Assembly (NCBI RefSeq): GCF_044628455.1
Contig: NZ_JBIYZW010000001.1
Span: 1,550,001-1,614,000 of the forward strand
DNA: 64,000 bases
Direction: 5' to 3'
From: Solirubrum sp044628455
Lineage (GTDB): Bacteria; Bacteroidota; Bacteroidia; Cytophagales; Hymenobacteraceae
Shown here: piece after piece, positions 41,246 through 50,260 of the stretch
Layout: each line of letters starts with the position of its first letter
Position numbering within the stretch: position 1 is the first letter of the stretch
Position numbers and translations under genes: made by a program
Notes under the pieces: model-generated
What the model was told of the DNA's origin: nothing
The model's database searches: none
What the model saw: only the letters and a program-made list of their open reading frames with translations

Positions 41246-41283
41246 GCCTACCCGCGCTTTTCCCGCCGCTCACCTTCTTCTCC

Positions 41284-41898
41284 TTGGAACGACTTTTCAT
41301 CACCGGCATCGGTACCGACGTGGGCAAAACCGTGGCCGCGGCCGTGCTCACCGAAGCCCTGCGGGCCGATTACTGGAAGCCCGTGCAGGCCGGCCTCGAG
41401 CCCACCACCGACGCGGCCACGGTCCGCCAGCTGGTCCAGAACCCCATCAGCCAGTTCTGGCCGGAACGCTACCGACTGCAGCTGCCGGCCTCGCCCCACG
41501 CCGCCGCCGCTGCCGAAGGCCTCACCCTGCGCCCCACCGATTTTCAATTGCCCGCCACCGCCAACCACCTCGTGGTGGAAGGCGCCGGCGGCCTGCTGGT
41601 GCCGCTGGCCCCGGGCTACTTGGTGGCCGATCTGATTCAGCAGCTGGGCCTGGCCGTGGTGGTGGTGAGCCGGCACTACCTGGGCAGCATCAACCACACC
41701 CTGCTGACCCTGGAAGTGCTGCGGCAGCGCGGCCTGCCGGTGCGCGGGCTGGTGTTCAACGGGCCCGAGACGCCGGCTTCGGAGCAGGCCATCCTGGAAG
41801 CATTTCCGCTGCCGGTGCTGCTGCGGCTGCGCCCCGAGCCAACGCTTACCTCCTCGGTAATAGCTGCCTACGCCGCGCAGGTAAACCTGCCGGCGTAA
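41284..41898 (+). CDS. bioD: Dethiobiotin synthetase (TTG start)
   Basis: 204 aa. It carboxylates 7,8-diaminopelargonate with CO2 and ATP to form dethiobiotin. The P-loop is GIGTDVGKTVAAA (residues 7-19), with YWKPVQAGLEPTTD and VVEGAGGLLVPL as the other BioD signatures. Since the P-loop sits at residue 7, the start must be the TTG at 41284; the leader contains no in-frame ATG. The rare start codon suggests low translation, or coupling to the gene 38 bases upstream. Followed 46 bases later by bioA. Confidence 0.92.
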   Translation: MERLFITGIGTDVGKTVAAAVLTEALRADYWKPVQAGLEPTTDAATVRQLVQNPISQFWPERYRLQLPASPHAAAAAEGLTLRPTDFQLPATANHLVVEGAGGLLVPLAPGYLVADLIQQLGLAVVVVSRHYLGSINHTLLTLEVLRQRGLPVRGLVFNGPETPASEQAILEAFPLPVLLRLRPEPTLTSSVIAAYAAQVNLPA

Positions 41899-41944
41899 CC
41901 GCAGTTTCCTTTCCGCGCCTATTCCGCGCCTGCTTTCCCCACTT

Positions 41945-43240
41945 ATGTCCTTAGCCGCCCGCGACCAACAGGTAATCTGGCACCCGTATACCCAAATGCA
42001 GACCGCGCCCGCGCCCATTGCGGTGGTGCGCGGCGAAGGCGCCTGGCTGTACGCCGACGATGGCACGGCCTACCTCGACGCCATTGCCTCGTGGTGGACC
42101 AACCTGCACGGCCACGCCCACCCGCACATTGCCGAGCGGGTGCACCGGCAGCTGCAAACCCTGGAGCATGTCATCTTCGCCGGCTTTACGCACGAGCCGG
42201 CGGTGGCCCTGGCAGAGGGTGTTCTGCAGATTCTGCCCCCGAACCAAGCCCGGGTGTTTTACTCCGACAACGGCTCGACGGCGGTGGAAGTGGCCCTGAA
42301 AATGGCTCTGCAGTACCACCACAACCAGGACTGGCCCCGCCCGCGCATCCTGGCCTTTCGCGACTCCTACCACGGCGACACCTTCGGGGCCATGAGCGTG
42401 AGCAGCCGCGGCACCTTCACTGCCCCCTTCGCCCGGCTGCTCTTCGACGTGGACTACCTCGACGTGCCCGTGCCCGGCCGCGAAGCCGAGGTGCTGGCCC
42501 AGGCCGCCGCGCTGCTGGCGACCGGGCAGGTGGCCGCCTTCATCTTCGAGCCCCTGCTGCTGGGCACCGCCGGCATGGTTACTTACGAGCCCGGCGTGCT
42601 GGACGAGCTGCTGCGCCTGTGCCGGCAGCACGGCACGCTGTGCATTGCCGACGAAGTGCTGACCGGCTTCGGCCGCACCGGCCGGCTGTTTGCCAGCCAC
42701 TACCTGCGGGAGCAGCCCGACCTGGTGTGCCTGTCGAAGGGCCTGACCGGCGGTACCATGGCGCTGGGTGTTACTACCTGCTCGGCCGCGGTGTACGAGT
42801 CGTTTCTGAGCCCGGACCGGCAGAAGACCTTGTTTCACGGCCACTCCTACACCGCCAACCCCGTGGCCTGCGCGGCCGGGCTGGCCAGCCTGGAGCTGCT
42901 GCTCGCCCCCGAAACCCGGGCCCACATCGACCGCATAGCCGCGGCCCACGCCGCCCAGGCGCAGCGGTTGGCGGGCCGGCCGGGCGTGCGGGCCGTGCGG
43001 ACGCTGGGCACCATGCTGGCCCTGGAGCTGGCCGTGCCCGGCGAAGGCACCAGCTACTTCAGCACCCTGCGCGACCAGCTCTACCACCACGCCCTGCGCC
43101 GCGGCGTGCTGCTGCGCCCCCTCGGCAACATCGTCTACACCCTGCCGCCCTACTGCACCACCGACCTGGAGCTGGAGCAGATCTACCAGGTGATGGACGA
43201 GCTGCGGGAACTGGTTTTGCCAGCCGAGCCCACCGCATGA
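41945..43240 (+). CDS. bioA: Adenosylmethionine-8-amino-7-oxononanoate aminotransferase
   Basis: 431 aa class III PLP aminotransferase that transfers an amino group from S-adenosylmethionine to 8-amino-7-oxononanoate. It shows VIWHPYTQMQTAP at the N terminus, LDAIASWWTNLHGHAHP, YSDNGSTAVEVALKMALQY, DSYHGDTFGAMS, IADEVLTGFGRTG and the PLP lysine in LSKGLTGGTMALG. The WHPYTQ and SWW signatures are BioA-specific. Its TGA stop overlaps the ATG of the ketoacyl synthase (ATGA), so the two are translationally coupled. Confidence 0.96.
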   Translation: MSLAARDQQVIWHPYTQMQTAPAPIAVVRGEGAWLYADDGTAYLDAIASWWTNLHGHAHPHIAERVHRQLQTLEHVIFAGFTHEPAVALAEGVLQILPPNQARVFYSDNGSTAVEVALKMALQYHHNQDWPRPRILAFRDSYHGDTFGAMSVSSRGTFTAPFARLLFDVDYLDVPVPGREAEVLAQAAALLATGQVAAFIFEPLLLGTAGMVTYEPGVLDELLRLCRQHGTLCIADEVLTGFGRTGRLFASHYLREQPDLVCLSKGLTGGTMALGVTTCSAAVYESFLSPDRQKTLFHGHSYTANPVACAAGLASLELLLAPETRAHIDRIAAAHAAQAQRLAGRPGVRAVRTLGTMLALELAVPGEGTSYFSTLRDQLYHHALRRGVLLRPLGNIVYTLPPYCTTDLELEQIYQVMDELRELVLPAEPTA

Positions 43241-44421
43241 GCCCTTCCGACCTGCACGTAGTCATCCGCGGCTGGGGCAGCGTGTCGGCCCTGGGCACCG
43301 GAGCCGACGCCTGGCTAAACCAGCCCGGTTTCCGGTCCGACGCGGCCACGGGCCTGCCCGTTGGGGCCCTGCCGCCGGCTGCCGAGGCGGCCCTGGAAAC
43401 CCTGCGCCGCCAGCGGCCAGCCTACCGCAGCCTCGACCGCAGCGTGCTGCTGGCCTTGCTGGCCGCGCAGGCCGCGGCGCAGCGGGCGGGCTGGTCGGCC
43501 CGGGACGAGCAGCCGCTGGCAGTGAGCGTGGGCTCGTCGCGGGGCGCCACCGAGCGACTGGAAGCCTACCACGCCGATTTCCTGCATTCCGGCACGGCGG
43601 CCCCGGCTTCGTCGCCGCTGACCACGCTGGGCAACGTGGCCAGCTGGGTGGCCGACGCGCTGGGGAGCAGCGGCGCGGCCATCAGCCACAGCAGCACCTG
43701 CAGCACGGCGCTGCAGGCCCTGGGCAACGCCGTGGCCTGGCTGCGCGCCGGGCTGATACCGCGCTTTGTGGCCGGCGGTACCGAGGCACCCCTCACGGCC
43801 TTCACCCTGGCCCAGATGCGGGCCCTGGGCATTTATTCCGCCCTGCCCGCCGACCAGCACCCCTGCCGCCCGGGCGCCGGCGGCGCCTCAACCTTCGTGC
43901 TGGGCGAGGGCGCGGCGGTGCTGGCCCTCGAAGCCGTGGCCGCCGCGCAGCTGCGCCCCGGCGACCTGCTGCTCGAAAGCGTGGGCTTTGGCTTCGAGGC
44001 TACCGGCACCAAAACCGGCCTCAGCCCCGAGGGGCGACACTTCCAGCTGGCCATGCGCCAGGCCCTGACGCTGGCCGGCCGCGGGCCCGCCGAGGTGGAT
44101 TTGCTGGTGCTGCACAGCCCCGGCACCGCCGCCGGCGACGCCGCCGAGCGCGCCGCCGTGGCGCAGGTGTTCAACCCCGCGCTGCCGGCCTGCACCTCCA
44201 ACAAGTGGCTGCTGGGCCATACCCTGGGCGCTTCGGGCGCGCTCAGCCTCGATCTGGCGCTGCGCCTCCTCCGCGGGCAGCAGGCTCCGGCGCCCCTGCC
44301 CTTTGCCAGCTGGCTGAATCAGCGGCCCGCGCCAGCGCACCTGCGGCGGGTGCTGGTGAATGCGGCCGGCTTCGGCGGCAACGCGGCCAGTGCGCTGGTG
44401 TCGGTGGTGGCGGCCGGGTGA
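43237..44421 (+). CDS. Beta-ketoacyl-ACP synthase (FabF/KAS-II-like) coupled to bioA
   Basis: 394 aa thiolase-fold condensing enzyme. The catalytic triad is Cys155 in HSSTCSTALQALG, His293 in LHSPGTAAGDAAE and His328 in NKWLLGHTLGASG. This C-H-H set is that of decarboxylating KAS I/II enzymes, which extend acyl-ACP with malonyl-ACP, rather than BioZ, which is KAS III-like. It is shorter and more divergent than housekeeping FabF, with an unusual N terminus (VVIRGWGSVSALGTGADAW). Its ATG lies within the bioA stop. A role in building the pimeloyl chain for BioF is my inference. Confidence 0.88.
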   Translation: MSPSDLHVVIRGWGSVSALGTGADAWLNQPGFRSDAATGLPVGALPPAAEAALETLRRQRPAYRSLDRSVLLALLAAQAAAQRAGWSARDEQPLAVSVGSSRGATERLEAYHADFLHSGTAAPASSPLTTLGNVASWVADALGSSGAAISHSSTCSTALQALGNAVAWLRAGLIPRFVAGGTEAPLTAFTLAQMRALGIYSALPADQHPCRPGAGGASTFVLGEGAAVLALEAVAAAQLRPGDLLLESVGFGFEATGTKTGLSPEGRHFQLAMRQALTLAGRGPAEVDLLVLHSPGTAAGDAAERAAVAQVFNPALPACTSNKWLLGHTLGASGALSLDLALRLLRGQQAPAPLPFASWLNQRPAPAHLRRVLVNAAGFGGNAASALVSVVAAG

Positions 44422-44552
44422 GTTGGGCGGTGGGGCGGCGGCGAAAAAGCAGTTGCGCCGAAATTTGCAAACCACCGCGCCGCTACCCAGTTTCGTAGAC
44501 GGTCTGGCCCGCCGGAGTTTCCGCCCAGGCCCGACCCGACTTTCCCTTTCCC

Positions 44553-45923
44553 ATGATTCAACTGCGCTTCCCCGCCTGCCTGCTCGCCGCCGTGCTGTTC
44601 TGTGCCGCCCCGCTGCGGGCCCAAACCCCGGCTACGGTTACCATCGACCCCGATATTCAGAAGATGGTGGCCGAAATTTCCGCCGAGCGGCTCAAGGACG
44701 ACGTCTACAAGATGGCCGCCTTCGGCACCCGCCACACGCTGTCCGACACCAAGAGCAAGAAGCGCGGCATCGGGGCGGCCCGGCGCTGGGTGGAAGACGA
44801 GTTCCGGAAGTACGCCAAGGCCAGCGGCGGCCGCCTGAAAGTAGAGCAGGACACCTTCACGGTGAAGCCCGACGGCCGCCGCGTGGACGTTAAAACCGTC
44901 ATGGCCAACGTGATGGCCACGCTGCCCGGCACCGACCCGCGCGATAACCGCGTGTTCATCGTCAGCGGCCACCTCGACTCGCGCGTGACTGACGTGATGA
45001 ACCGCACCGCCGACGCGCCCGGCGCCAACGACGACGCTTCGGGCGTGGCCATCGTGATGGAAATGGCCCGGGTGATGTCGCAGCGCAAGTTTCCCTGCAC
45101 CCTGGTTTTCGTGGCCGTGCAGGGCGAAGAGCAAAGCCTAATCGGCTCGGGCTACCTGGCGCGCAAGGCCAAGGCTCAGAACTGGAACATCGTGGGCATG
45201 CTCAACAACGACATCGTGGGCAACTCCCACGGCCACGACCCGGACTTGCACGCCCCCAACCAGGTGCGCGTGTTCAGCGAGGGCGTGCCGGCGAATGAAA
45301 CGCCCGAGCAGGCCCAGCTGCGCCGCCAGCTTTCCTCCGAAAACGACTCGCCCTCGCGCCAGCTGGCCCGCTACGCCAAGGAAGCCGGTGAGCGGTACGT
45401 GCCGGGCCACACCGTGGAGCTGGAGTACCGCCCCGACCGTTTCCTGCGCGGCGGCGACCATACCCCCTTCAACCAGCAGGGCTACGCGGCGGTGCGCTTC
45501 TCGGAAATGAACGAGGACTTCACCCACCAGCACCAGGACCTGCGCACCGAAAACGGCCGGCAGTACGGCGACCTGCCCGAGTTCGTCGACTACGAGTACC
45601 TGCGCAAGAACACCGGCGTGAACCTGGCTACTATGGCCAGCCTAGCCCTGGCCCCCGCCGCCCCGCAGAACGTGGGCGTACTCACGGCAGGCCTCACCAA
45701 CCGAACCGAGTTGAAATGGGAAGCCCCGGCCACCGGCCGCCCCCCCGCCGGCTACGTGGTGCTGATGCGCGAAACCTCGTCGCCGGTGTGGCAGCAGCGC
45801 TTTCCGGTGCAGGGCACCACGGCCAACCTGCCCCACAGCAAGGACAACTTTATTTTCGGCGTGGCCGCCGTGGATGAGCAGGGCCACGAAAGCCTGCCGG
45901 TTATTCCCAAGCCGGTACGGTAA
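44553..45923 (+). CDS. Secreted M28-family zinc aminopeptidase with C-terminal fibronectin-like domain
   Basis: 456 aa with a signal peptide (ending PLRAQ). The co-catalytic zinc ligands are visible: His in VSGHLDSRV, bridging Asp in GANDDASGVAI, Glu pair in VQGEEQSLIG, Asp in MLNNDIVGNS and His in NEDFTHQHQD. The last ~85 residues (APQNVGVLTAGLTNRTELKWEAP to IFGVAAVDEQG) form a fibronectin-III-like domain. It probably removes N-terminal residues from peptides in the periplasm or outside. No T9SS tail is present. Single gene. Confidence 0.9.
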   Translation: MIQLRFPACLLAAVLFCAAPLRAQTPATVTIDPDIQKMVAEISAERLKDDVYKMAAFGTRHTLSDTKSKKRGIGAARRWVEDEFRKYAKASGGRLKVEQDTFTVKPDGRRVDVKTVMANVMATLPGTDPRDNRVFIVSGHLDSRVTDVMNRTADAPGANDDASGVAIVMEMARVMSQRKFPCTLVFVAVQGEEQSLIGSGYLARKAKAQNWNIVGMLNNDIVGNSHGHDPDLHAPNQVRVFSEGVPANETPEQAQLRRQLSSENDSPSRQLARYAKEAGERYVPGHTVELEYRPDRFLRGGDHTPFNQQGYAAVRFSEMNEDFTHQHQDLRTENGRQYGDLPEFVDYEYLRKNTGVNLATMASLALAPAAPQNVGVLTAGLTNRTELKWEAPATGRPPAGYVVLMRETSSPVWQQRFPVQGTTANLPHSKDNFIFGVAAVDEQGHESLPVIPKPVR

Positions 45924-45993
45924 AAAATAACATGCGAGCAGTTTGGCAGCCGGTCATTAATGGTGCAACCAAACTGAGTTCAGGTTCAGTGAA

Positions 45994-46533
45994 ATGCAGC
46001 AATTCCCAACCGGACACCAAGCCGGGCTAACCACAGGGTTCTGGTTCGTTTGCCATATCGACGGAGACGTGCTGCACGCCAACGGCTCCAGCCTAGACGG
46101 TAAAGAGAGAATATACTTCAACAACGAGTTGGTTTCTGAAAAAAGAAACATAGCCCGGGTTGGCGAGCATGTGTTTGAAGCAAACGGCTCTGTCTACCAA
46201 GTCGTCTTTACAGTAGATAGTATTCTTACAGGTGCCATTCAGTGCGCTTTTTATAAAAACGACACCAAGAGGAAAGTCTACTCGTGCCGTTACAAGAAAG
46301 GTAAAACTATCAACCTTGGGAGCTTAGGAGTAGTATTTCTGTTGAACCTCGTCTATGCATTCCTGAAGAGGGTTTATGCCCTTCCTCATCAGTTCGATTA
46401 CGGAATTTGGGCGGCTTCATTTCTATTCATCTTTTTAACCAGAAGGAAGGGAAGATTTGAAATTGAGGAACTACCCATTGCCCATGCATCAGACAACATA
46501 AGCACGCTCCCCTCCAATCGCATAAACGAGTGA
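45994..46533 (+). CDS. Low-G+C orphan membrane-associated protein
   Basis: 179 aa. The first ~100 residues are beta-rich (GFWFVCHIDGDVLHANG, ERIYFNNELVSEKRN, VYQVVFTVDSI). Two hydrophobic helices follow (LGVVFLLNLVYAFL and FDYGIWAASFLFIFL), then a short tail. There is no signal peptide. Its base composition is visibly lower in G+C than its neighbours, and its codon use is mixed, suggesting recent acquisition. I do not recognise the family. It could be an immunity-type or envelope protein, but nothing nearby supports a specific role. Confidence 0.5.
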   Translation: MQQFPTGHQAGLTTGFWFVCHIDGDVLHANGSSLDGKERIYFNNELVSEKRNIARVGEHVFEANGSVYQVVFTVDSILTGAIQCAFYKNDTKRKVYSCRYKKGKTINLGSLGVVFLLNLVYAFLKRVYALPHQFDYGIWAASFLFIFLTRRKGRFEIEELPIAHASDNISTLPSNRINE

Positions 46534-46586
46534 TTGGTTTATAGGCCGTGCAGCCGAACCGCTCGTCATTGGTCAGTGCGGCAGCT

Positions 46587-46594
46587 TACCTTGC
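46587..46594 (+). promoter_or_regulatory. -7-like element (TACCTTGC) directly before the esterase start
   Basis: It ends six bases before the ATG at 46601. If used, the mRNA would be almost leaderless. TTG at 46569 lies 15 bases further up, shorter than usual. Confidence 0.35.
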
Positions 46595-46600
46595 CGCCGC

Positions 46601-47533
46601 ATGCCCAGCCTGACCTACTACCTGACCGCTCTCGTCATCCAACTCAAGGGCCTCAAAAAGACTTTTTCGGAGTCGCCCATCAACTACCACCGGCTGCGCC
46701 GCGACGACGCGCCCGTGCCGACCAGCAAGCACACGCTGGGGTTGGTTACCCGCCGCATTCCGCTCGGCCTGGGCACGCTCACGGAGCTGACTCCGCCCAA
46801 GCTCAGCCCGCCGGAAAGCGCCATTTTCTACTGCCCCGGCGGTGCGTTCGTGTACGGCCCCACCGAGCTGAACTGGCAGGCCGTGGCTAATCTGGCCCGG
46901 CAAACCGGCCGCCGCGCCTACCTGCTCGACTATCCCAAAGCTCCCGAGCACCAGATCGGCACGCTCAACCGCAGCGTCGACGAGGCCTACGCCTACCTGT
47001 GCGAACGGTATGCGGCCCGCAACCTTGTGCTGCTGGGCGACTCGGTGGGTGCCACCCTGCTGACGCTGCTCCTGCAGCGCCAGCTGCAGACCGCCGCGCC
47101 CGCGCTGCCCAACCGCCTGATTCTGGTGTCGCCGGTAGCCGATGCAAGCCTGAGCAACCCGGCCATTGCCGCCCTCGATGCCCGCGACCTGATGCTCTCC
47201 CCGGCGGGGGCGCGCTCGGCCAAGCAGCTGTGCGCCGGGCCGGTAAGCCTGCAAAGCCCGGAAATATCCCCGCTCTACGGCTCATTCCACGGCTTTCCGC
47301 CCACCACCGTCTTCATTGCCGAGCGCGACATCATGCAGCCCGACGCCGAGCGGCTGGCCGCGAAAATGACTGCCGCCGGAGTGCCCGTCGGCGTGGTGCG
47401 CGGCGCCGGCATGCCGCACATCTGGCCGCTGCTGCCCGTCATGCGTGAAGCCCGCGCGGCCCTCGGCGAACTGGCTGTAGTCATCAGTCAGTCCGCGCAT
47501 AACCAGCGGCCAGCTCTCAGCCATAGCCAGTAG
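46601..47533 (+). CDS. Alpha/beta hydrolase, steryl acetyl hydrolase/HSL-like esterase
   Basis: 310 aa, no signal peptide. The hormone-sensitive-lipase-type oxyanion hole is FYCPGGAFVYG (in place of HGGG). The nucleophile elbow is LLGDSVGATL, the Asp is in AERDIMQPD and the His in GAGMPHIWPL. YLLDYPKAPEHQIG is the usual 'DYRLAPE' block. The family cleaves short acyl esters in the cytoplasm. It lies 2 kb after the biotin cluster; a BioH-like pimeloyl esterase role is possible but speculative. Confidence 0.85.
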   Translation: MPSLTYYLTALVIQLKGLKKTFSESPINYHRLRRDDAPVPTSKHTLGLVTRRIPLGLGTLTELTPPKLSPPESAIFYCPGGAFVYGPTELNWQAVANLARQTGRRAYLLDYPKAPEHQIGTLNRSVDEAYAYLCERYAARNLVLLGDSVGATLLTLLLQRQLQTAAPALPNRLILVSPVADASLSNPAIAALDARDLMLSPAGARSAKQLCAGPVSLQSPEISPLYGSFHGFPPTTVFIAERDIMQPDAERLAAKMTAAGVPVGVVRGAGMPHIWPLLPVMREARAALGELAVVISQSAHNQRPALSHSQ

Positions 47534-47641
47534 CCGGTCAGGCTTAAGGGGCACCGGCAATAGTGCCGCCAATGCCGACAGCTCAGTTCGCCAAAAGTTG
47601 CTTTATTGAGCTAAAGCTATTCGGTATCAGCAGCGTGGCCC

Positions 47642-48493
47642 ATGCAAACTATCTTCCGGTGTATTTCGCTCCCCTCATGCAGCCTCCTGTTGGGACTGGT
47701 AGCCTGCCAGTCTCCGCAGCAGGCTCAAATGGCACTGGCCCACCCGGCTCTGGCCTACGTTGATTCTCTTCCGCATTTGCAAGCCAAGCAGCCCGAAGCA
47801 GCACCGGATACGGCGTTGTCGTTTCCCAACCAGGAAAGTTTTGCTGCCCAGGTGTTAACGCCGGGCAGATTCCACGCCGACGAGGTTTGGCCGGAGGCGG
47901 GTAAGGCATCCTGGGTCGGGCTTTTCAAGGGCAAAACCGGCTTTTACCTGGCCCAGAGTTCCGTCAGTACGCGGCGGGTGTACGACCCGGTGCTCGACGA
48001 CAGCCTGACCAGCCGCACCGGCTGGCAAGTCAGCGTTCAGCACCCCGATTCCTGCCTGCTGCTCGTGGCCGGCCCCGGCTACCTGCGTAACCGCCCGGTT
48101 CGCCCAGTGGCCTTGTCCCCCAAATCCGTGCTGCCGGGCCGGGAGCTGACGTTTAGCTACGGCAACGGGCGCTACCGCCTGTTTGCCACCGGCCAGCAGC
48201 GAGCTTTGCACGGCACCCCGGCCGACGTTGAGATTCGCCACTACCGCCTGTACCTGCAAGCCATGCGCGGCAACCACACGGCCACCGCGCTGCTCGTGGC
48301 CCACCCGTCTTTCAACGCGCAGTCGACCTACGTGCTTTTTGCCGGCGACCTGGATGGCGACGCGTTTCCGGACTTCATCCTCGACACCTCCTGCCAGAAT
48401 AACAGCTTCATTCCCACGCTGTACCTGTCGAAACCGGCCGGCAAGGGGCAGCTGCTCAAAGCCGTGGGCCAGCATGCCTCGGCAGGCTGCTGA
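47642..48493 (+). CDS. Lipoprotein of unknown function
   Basis: 283 aa. The signal peptide ends in a lipobox (LLLGLVACQSPQ, Cys22). The mature part is mainly beta and has DLDGDAFPDFILD near residue 240, an FG-GAP/EF-hand-like calcium loop, plus GLFKGKTGFYLAQ and LTFSYGNGRYRLF. No enzyme motif is evident. It converges with the glutathione peroxidase gene, with only eight bases between them and no obvious terminator. Confidence 0.55.
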   Translation: MQTIFRCISLPSCSLLLGLVACQSPQQAQMALAHPALAYVDSLPHLQAKQPEAAPDTALSFPNQESFAAQVLTPGRFHADEVWPEAGKASWVGLFKGKTGFYLAQSSVSTRRVYDPVLDDSLTSRTGWQVSVQHPDSCLLLVAGPGYLRNRPVRPVALSPKSVLPGRELTFSYGNGRYRLFATGQQRALHGTPADVEIRHYRLYLQAMRGNHTATALLVAHPSFNAQSTYVLFAGDLDGDAFPDFILDTSCQNNSFIPTLYLSKPAGKGQLLKAVGQHASAGC

Positions 48494-48501
48494 AGCCCCG
48501 C

Positions 48502-49110
48502 CTACACCCTGCCCCGCTTGGCCCCGTTCAGGTGCTGGGTCACCGTCTCGCTCAGGGGCGACACGGCGGGGCCGAAGTAGTGGGTCAGGCGGCCGTCTTC
48601 GCTGATGAGGTACTTGGCGAAGTTCCAGTCGGGGGCCTGCTCGTTCCAGCCGTTGCGGCGCGCGTCGCTCAGCCACTGGTACACCGGGTGCTGCTGGGGC
48701 TGCTTCACCACCACGCTTTTCTTCATCAGGGGAAACGACACGCCGAAGTTGACCTGGCAGAACTGCTCGATGGTTTTGTCGTCGGCTTTTTCCTGCTCGG
48801 CAAAGTCGTTGGCTGGGAAGCCCAGTATCACCAGCTCGTCGGCAAACTGCTCCGAGAGCTGCTGCAGCTCGGCGTACTGGCCGGTGTAGCCGCAGTTCGA
48901 GGCCGTGTTCACCAGCAGCACCTGCTTGCCCTTGAGCTGCTCAAACGACAGCTCCTGGCCGTTGTTGAGCTGCCCGCCCAGCTGGTAAAAGGGCACCGGC
49001 GCGGCCGCTGGCTGCGGGCTTTCGAGCACCTTGCCCCGGTCCGACGACTTGGTCAGGCGCATGATGGCGGGGTAGAGCTTTTTCAGGAGTTTCTGGCGGA
49101 AGGAGGCCAT
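48502..49110 (-). CDS. Glutathione peroxidase-family thiol peroxidase
   Basis: 202 aa. The active site is VNTASNCGYTGQYAELQQL with Cys73 (a Cys, not selenocysteine, enzyme). The other tetrad positions are GFPANDF and PDWNFAKYLI. Bacterial Cys-type members usually use thioredoxin and reduce hydroperoxides. An N-terminal ~35-residue extension (MASFRQKLLKKLYPAIMRLT) precedes the core and is amphipathic and basic, without a signal cleavage site. It is a cytoplasmic antioxidant. Confidence 0.93.
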   Translation of the reverse strand: MASFRQKLLKKLYPAIMRLTKSSDRGKVLESPQPAAAPVPFYQLGGQLNNGQELSFEQLKGKQVLLVNTASNCGYTGQYAELQQLSEQFADELVILGFPANDFAEQEKADDKTIEQFCQVNFGVSFPLMKKSVVVKQPQQHPVYQWLSDARRNGWNEQAPDWNFAKYLISEDGRLTHYFGPAVSPLSETVTQHLNGAKRGRV

Positions 49111-49237
49111 AGGGAAGGGTTGGGTAAATCAAACAAAACGGGCCGACGCGACCAGGCTGGCCCTACAAGCGAATTCGGGCCGAAAAAGTTGGCTGCCCGG
49201 CCAACCTGCGCCCGCGCCTTCCGGCCAACGAACCGGC

Positions 49238-50260
49238 TCAGGCCATGGCCTGAGCCAGCAGCTCGTAGGAGCGCAGGCGCGCGGCCGGCTCGTAGATGTG
49301 CGACACGGCCAGCAGCTCGCTGATGCCGGTGGCCTGCACAAAACCCTTCAGCTGCCGCTGCACCGTGGCGGCGCTGCCCACGAAGGAGTAGTCCATCATC
49401 TGCCCCACGGCCTCGGCCTCCATTTCGCTCCAGATACCCTGCATGCTCGGCACCGGCGGCTGCAGGGGCCGCGAGGTGCCGCGGATGATGTTCAGGGCCA
49501 GCTGGTGAAACGAGGTAGCCAGGCTCTGGGCCTCTTCGTCGGTGTCGGCGGCAATGACGTTGACGCAGGCCGCGGCGTAGGGCTGGGCCAGGTGCTCGGA
49601 AGGGCGGAAATTTTCGCGGTACAGGTGCAGGGCCGCCTGCAGGTGGGTGGGCGCGAAGTGGCTGGCAAAGGCAAAGGGCAGGCCCAGCCAGCCGGCCAGC
49701 TGCGCGCTGTAGGTGCTCGAGCCCAGCAGCCAGATGGGAATGTCGAGCCCCTCGCCCGGCACGGCCCGAACCTTGCTGTGCCGGTTGTCGGCCGAGAGGT
49801 ACTGCTGCAATTCCTGCACGTGCTGGGGGAAGTCGTCCACGCTGCCCTGCAAGTCGCGGCGCAGGGCGCGGGCCGTGAGCGGGTCGGTGCCGGGGGCGCG
49901 GCCCAGGCCCAGGTCGATGCGGCCGGGGTAGAGCGTGGCCAGGGTGCCAAACTGCTCGGCGATGATGAGCGGGGCGTGGTTGGGCAGCATCACCCCACCC
50001 GAGCCCACCCGGATGGTGGCCGTGCCGCCGGCAATGTAGCCGATGAGCACCGAGGTGGCCGAGCTGGCAATGCTGGCCATGTTGTGGTGCTCGGCCAGCC
50101 AGAAGCGCCGGTAGCCCCAGCGTTCGGCGTGCTGGGCCAGCTCGAGGCTGTGGCGGAAAGTATCGGCGGGGGTGTGGCCTTCCCGAATGGCCGCCAGGTC
50201 CAGAATGGACAGCGGCAGCGGGGAAGCGGAAAAAGCGGGGGCGGGGGTGGTCTGCTGCAT
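49238..50260 (-). CDS. Luciferase-like (LLM) flavin-dependent oxidoreductase
   Basis: 340 aa from ATG 50260, chosen because the family domain starts right after it (PLSILDLAAIREG). It is of the YhbW/MsnO8 type: WLAEHHNMASIASSATSVLIGYIA, IRVGSGGVMLPNHAPLIIAEQF, YPGRIDLGLGRAPGTD and PIWLLGSSTYSAQLAG. These are FMN-dependent monooxygenase-like enzymes of mostly unknown substrate. The 386 bases upstream hold a cluster of AT-rich palindromes and no gene, and a TetR regulator lies upstream on the same strand. Confidence 0.9.
   Translation of the reverse strand: MQQTTPAPAFSASPLPLSILDLAAIREGHTPADTFRHSLELAQHAERWGYRRFWLAEHHNMASIASSATSVLIGYIAGGTATIRVGSGGVMLPNHAPLIIAEQFGTLATLYPGRIDLGLGRAPGTDPLTARALRRDLQGSVDDFPQHVQELQQYLSADNRHSKVRAVPGEGLDIPIWLLGSSTYSAQLAGWLGLPFAFASHFAPTHLQAALHLYRENFRPSEHLAQPYAAACVNVIAADTDEEAQSLATSFHQLALNIIRGTSRPLQPPVPSMQGIWSEMEAEAVGQMMDYSFVGSAATVQRQLKGFVQATGISELLAVSHIYEPAARLRSYELLAQAMA

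Noticed and set aside
45924..46600. Toxin-immunity pair around the low-G+C orphan
   Set aside because: No second small gene, secretion marker or polymorphic-toxin domain is adjacent.
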